This document shows positions 55,656 to 60,041 of a stretch of DNA of 60,041 nt, piece by piece. The stretch's first letter is position 1. Each line of letters opens with the position of its first letter. The stretch is from Beroe ovata (taxonomy: Eukaryota > Ctenophora > Nuda > Beroida > Beroidae). The notes beneath the pieces were generated by a model. The model was not told the DNA's origin. It worked only from the letters and a program-made list of their open reading frames with translations, and ran no database searches. The position numbers and the translations under genes are program-made. The stretch lies in NCBI GenBank assembly GCA_946803715.1, contig CAMPET010000028.1, positions 292,795 to 352,835 on the forward strand, given 5' to 3'.

Positions 55656-57528
55656 AATCCAACATGGCGGACACTGCATCATAACTTTGATAGGATAAAA
55701 TGACTCATGTTCACTTGGACATTGGACAATCATAATCGTGGTTACACTATTATATAATTACACACGTGTTACACGTGTTACACACGTTACGTGTTACTGT
55801 AACGACACGTTACGTGCGGCACTTTAGACGTGCAGCCAGGGACATATTATACAAATATTTTACCTACGTAGCTTTTAAAAACAGTAAAATTACGAAAAAT
55901 CCTTGAGTTTTTTAATTGGTAATTAATTAAATGTTACAAACATTGATTTACAAATCAGTGTTTTTGTACCAGTACCACGTGACCATGATTTAGAAAGCAT
56001 ACGTGCTTTTCAGCCATAATTTGTCCAATGAATCGTTTGTACAGAATTGATTTAAGTGTTCTTATCGAATTTTGTAATCAACAGAGTATTGAAAATAATC
56101 CGTGGATTTGAATGTATAGTTAGAAAGCATTTATCATCAATTTGGATGTCGAATTTAATTTTCTGTGTAAATTTGATACATTTTTGGCAAGGGAGATCAG
56201 TATTTTAAGTGATATGAAAAATGGTAGGAATTTCAGTTTAGCCCCACTATCACTGAGTATAATCATAGCTGCACTACTGCATGCATAAGTTCAATCTCTA
56301 ATCTATATATAGAACGAAGGTTTTTTATAATTTGATGATCAATTGTAGCACTAGCAGCTTTATTCTCGCTGGTAGAATTTGAACTATAGTTGAACTGAAG
56401 TTTAAACTTGAAGTTTAGTTGAGGGGTTAAACTGAAGTTTCTACTAAGTATCTTTGTATGTTCTGTTCACATTTAAGTATAATAAATTGTGTTTTTTTTA
56501 TTAGTTTGAAGATTTATCAGGAGTACAAATTAAAACACTATGGGTTGGTTGTTGGAAGCTTAAAAAGTTGAAATTATATGCCAGAATATGAGAATAATAA
56601 CTTGTTTACATTTCATAGGATCACAATGCCAGGATTTCATATGGAATACCTAACAGAACCGCCAGCGGGAAAACAATCATGGTATAACTCGGAATTGGGA
56701 GCGAGCGACCGATGTGACCGGAAAATTTGACGACATTCTCTCCTTAACAGGTTCGTATAAAAACAGTGTAAACATGGGTAAATGTCGAGATGATGTCGGA
56801 CGGAAACTTGACGCGGTCAAAAGAAGCTGATAATTGATAATTAATCAAATTTAATCAGGGTACCGATAACTGGAAAATGATTAAAAAAAACTTTGAGACC
56901 TTCAGACCAGTTGAACGTATCATGATACGTGATCTAGTATATATCACTACACAAACAATTTCTTTGCACATAAACAAATTTGCATATTACCGGTCAAGCA
57001 TCAGGGAAATAAAGTTTAAAACAAATGGCAATGGTTACAACAAACAATATCAAGATAAGCTCAAAATTGGTATTTAAGTGACGTATCGTGAAATACTTAA
57101 ACTTCATGATCTTAAATAAAGTTGATTTAAAATTGGCGAATCGAAACTTACCTGCAAGTTTATGATACAGTTAATGATATCATCCTTATCAACCCATGGA
57201 AAAAGAAATAATCAAAAAATAATCTGTGGTCAAAAACGGTTGCAAAAATAAATCGGCATAAATCGAATATCAATAATTCGCCAAAATAAAACTTATGATA
57301 TCATCAAATTTAAAATATCGATTGTTCTGGGCCGGGTAGTTATGTAATTGTTCTGATGGATGGTGAAAAGTTCAATCCTAGAGGCGCTGAATCTGAATCT
57401 CGGCACGTCCCATGCACACGTGACTGGAATGATAATCACGCGCGTTGCTACTGCCAGGGTAACACTAACCCGCGTGAACCGCGAGAGCCATGGTAACGCG
57501 TTGCCAGGGTAACGCGTGATATATAGAG
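55656..57528. other. Convergent 3' region between ceramide synthase (+) and tubby-like gene (-)
   Basis: AT-rich. CACGTG/ACGTTACGTGTTAC-rich repeats lie at 55765-55825. AATAAA at 56481-56486 may end the + transcript. The 66-aa reading frame at 56877 has no recognisable features. Confidence 0.4.
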
Positions 57529-59601
57529 TTATATCAGTTTGCGTGAGATACAGTTGACGGCGGTACAGAATGCTGCACACATGGAGAAAGGAGCCTTGTA
57601 TCGGACACTGTAGTTTCCCTTCTGCCATCTCAACAGTTGGAAGACCTGCGGAGGAAATTGAGAATTAATAGAATCATGAAACAGTGATGTTAACACGATT
57701 TATACAATCAAGGGAATTACAAAAAGTAGTATATTTGGACAAAATTTGTATCCCAGCTGGTCTACGTATAGTTGAAATTTCGCAATTTTCATGCCAATTT
57801 CTGGTATTGGAATTGCTCAACGAAGTGTCGAAGGAAATGCAAGAATTCTGGTTTTTCAAACATACCTAACTGTTCTTCACACAAACATATGTTTGTGTGT
57901 TGTGTGTATATACCTCGCTGTTTTCTACACAAACATACCTCGCTGTTTTCTACACAAACCTACCTCGCTGTTCTGATGGACGAGCACGACACTGTTTGAC
58001 GTGTCCTCGCCGTTATAGTGTACGGGCCGGTGTATAACTCCGGTCGCTTCCGTATAAGCGGAGGAGGATGTGTGATCGTCATTGTCTGCGGAGGTTAAAT
58101 TAGGTAATTAATTACCTACGTCATTTACGTTAGGAATCGGGTTATTAGACAGAATCGAGTTATTTAAGGAATTATTGGGTTTCTTCATTCGGATGTGTTG
58201 GTTAAAAGATTAATATGGTTGTACTAAGTCAGTCATCAGTGTTAAAAACCAGATCTAATTAATCAAAATACTCAATTAGCACTCCTCAATTACCACTCAA
58301 TTAACACTCAATTAACACTCAATTAACCCAATGAACACTCCTCAATTAACCGAATCAACACTCCTCAATTCACCCAATTAACACTCAATTAACCCAACAC
58401 TCACCAGTGACACCGTTGTGAAGTTGAACCGTGAGGAGACTTCTCTTCTCCGAGTAGTGGATACTGTAAAACAGCACGGACTTCCCTAGAGAACTCACCT
58501 GGGGAATAACACACGGGCAATTAGAATTAGAATTATCAGAATCAGAATTATCAGAATTAGAATTATAGCAATACAAGGTCATATCAACTTTGTGATGTCA
58601 TATAAAAGAGGGAAGTCAGTGAAAAAGAAGAGAGGGGCAAATGTTCAAGCAAATATATTAGTTTCTGGGTTGGAACTGAGTCCTCATGGATTGAGAAAGA
58701 TTGTGATAAAGGTAGGGAAAATAAGTGTTCGGGGATAGAGAAATAATAGACAATTTGATGAATGTAGGCCAACCGTATTTCGTGCAAAAATTATGATACG
58801 AAAATTCCTGTTTTTGTTTGGTTCAAAGACCGTTCACGATTTTAGCATTTGTTTTAGGATCTAAATTTAGCACTAATGAGTTAGTAAGAATCTTATCAAT
58901 ATTGTGATAACCACTCATCACAGTATTGAATTTCAGGTTTTCGGACTCAATATTATCTTATCATGTTCCAAATTATATCGTATTATTAGTGAAATTGGAG
59001 CTCGAATTTCAGTCCCGTTTGATAAGATTGATCACGTTTAGGACAGAAAAAGGTTTGATCTAATTCAATTTCAGTGGATGACACAAGGTTTTCTAAATTC
59101 ATCCAGGTCCCTGAAATTTTGCATTTTACGAAGCACTTCGGGTAATAAATGCTGAAAGAAGGACAAAAAGTCCCATTGAACCCAATGTGAAAACGTCACT
59201 AACAGAAAACCATAACGTGTCTCCCAACACGAAAACACGCGATTATAACGTGTCTCCCACCGTGAAAACACGTGATTATAACGTGTCTCCCACCATGAAA
59301 ACACGTGATTATAACGTGTCTCACACCACGAAAACACGTGATTATAACGTGTCTCACACCACGAAAACACGTGATCATGACATGTCTCCCACCACGAAAA
59401 CACGTGATTATAACGTGTCTCCCACCATGAAAACACGTGATTATAACGTGTCTCCCACCACGAAAACACGTGATCATGACGTGCTTCACACGTGTCATAT
59501 ACTCACAATAGTAGTTCCTCGAGATAGCTGCTTGTTGGACATTCTGAGGGCCAGGGTGAAGTTCTCACTGTACGAACAGTTGAGGACGCTTGGGGCGGTG
59601 C
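57529..59601 (-). CDS. Divergent tubby-domain protein, C-terminal part (partial)
   Basis: Exons in gene order: 59601-59507, 58498-58405, 58085-57964 and 57645-57529 (stop TAA). Phases agree; the first exon enters in phase and the 5' part lies beyond the window. The pieces line up in order with the tubby C-terminal domain. SENFTLALRMSNKQLSRG matches the family's TSNYLISLDPTDLSRG. VSSLGKSVLFYSI matches the SNFLGTKFTVYD strand. The final NYSVRYKAPFSMCAAFCTAV..RKL matches [26 protein letters not shown]. The middle is much shorter than in canonical tubby and carries a Ser/Thr/Asp-rich stretch (DNDDHTSSSAYTE), and the usual ACE end is absent. A TULP4-like or lineage-specific member is possible. Canonical tubby domains bind PI(4,5)P2 and ciliary cargo; whether this one does is unknown. 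Confidence 0.6.
57905..57975. repeat. Exon end and splice donor triplicated in 25-bp repeat
   Basis: On the minus strand the exon tail ACAGCGAG and its GTAGGT donor recur at 25-bp steps, ending at 57964, about 57939 and about 57914 (GTAGGT, GTATGT, GTATAT). Confidence 0.75.
58255..58400. repeat. CTCAATTAACA tandem repeat in tubby intron
   Basis: Units of ACTCAATTAACACTCCTCAA run up to the donor of exon 58498-58405. Confidence 0.8.
59212..59483. repeat. 33-bp minisatellite with CACGTG in each unit
   Basis: About eight units of ATAACGTGTCTCCCACCATG AAAACACGTGATT with few variants lie in the first visible tubby intron, 24 bases from the donor of exon 59601-59507. Because 33 is a multiple of three, three frames stay open and mimic genes. 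Confidence 0.9.
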
Positions 59602-59839
59602 CTGCAGAGTGTGGAGTTCAGGGCATATATCACACTCACAGGAATTGGATACAATGGTCAAAATTGTCTGCTAATCTTATCAAATGCCATACATGCCAAC
59701 AGATAAATACGTCCCTACTTTTCCTCTGAGACCCTATCTCACCTAACCAACTGAATACAGGTCGTATTTCGACCTGTCTCGTGTCTAACCTTACCTAAAC
59801 CTGTCATACCTAGATACTTTCCACTCATATCCCAACCTG

Positions 59840-60041
59840 TCTCACAGATCTCAATACCTTTTTTCACGCTGTCTCACGCGCCACACCCATATCCCACCTA
59901 GAATAGCCATATCCCACACTCCCTCCCCTAACGCACCCATATCTCACCAATATCTCACCTAACACACCCATATCTCACCTAACGCACCCATATCTCACTT
60001 ATATCACACCCATATCTCACCTAACACACCCATATCTCACC
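59840..60041. repeat. CCCATATCTCACCTAACACA tandem repeat at right edge
   Basis: Degenerate 18-21 bp units continue to the window end. Confidence 0.85.

Noticed and set aside
59212-59483. CRISPR array
   Set aside because: Units are contiguous with no spacers, and the locus is in an intron of an animal gene.
59187-59729. 180-aa open frame with repeated KTRDYNVSPT
   Set aside because: It is the 33-bp minisatellite read through; the unit length keeps all frames open, opposite-strand frames are equally long, and it overlaps a better-supported tubby exon.

Overview
This is nuclear DNA of an animal. Every gene is split by short introns with GT..AG borders, and the families point to a metazoan: a MyTH4-FERM-type myosin, a GCK-III kinase, a ceramide synthase carrying the animal Hox-like insert, SVOP-like transporters and a tubby-domain protein. 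Dense genes, short introns, many minisatellites and apparently unmerged allelic segments would suit a highly heterozygous early-branching animal such as a sponge. That placement is inference; no rRNA or mitochondrial marker is present.

Layout. 266-1191 (-): 5' part of a myosin motor, divergent from 2991-4404 (+), mitochondrial ribosomal protein S18B/mS40. 4405-9868: gene-free and repeat-bearing. 9869-14332 (+): complete MST3/MST4/STK25-type kinase, 11 exons, 403 aa. 14333-16421: convergent 3' region. 16422-42590 (-): two very large coiled-coil reading frames of 1,108 aa (42590-27388, 26 exons) and 1,593 aa (27391-16422, 27 exons). The stop of the first overlaps the start of the second as ATGA. 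A one-base difference in an A4 run would join them, so this may be one gene of about 2,700 aa, possibly CCDC162-like. 43183-45201 and 46795-48524 (+): tandem SVOP-like MFS transporters. 50202-54321 (+): complete ceramide synthase, 384 aa, followed by a second copy of its 3' half. 57529-59601 (-): 3' part of a divergent tubby-like gene.

Gene models were built by hand. In each complete model all exon phases agree and the summed coding length is a multiple of three, which is the main support for exon borders.

Assembly and repeats. Single N characters sit at or near three tandem duplications (31810-33658, 36411-38163, 53221-55686), each duplicating real exons; at least the first is probably an unmerged contig overlap. 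Other structures include a short palindromic element that fills most of one intron, minisatellites that have copied an exon end together with its splice donor, a nested ~107-bp palindrome and a GC-rich dispersed repeat present twice. The genes are mostly unrelated housekeeping or cell-biological functions; no operon-like pathway is evident.
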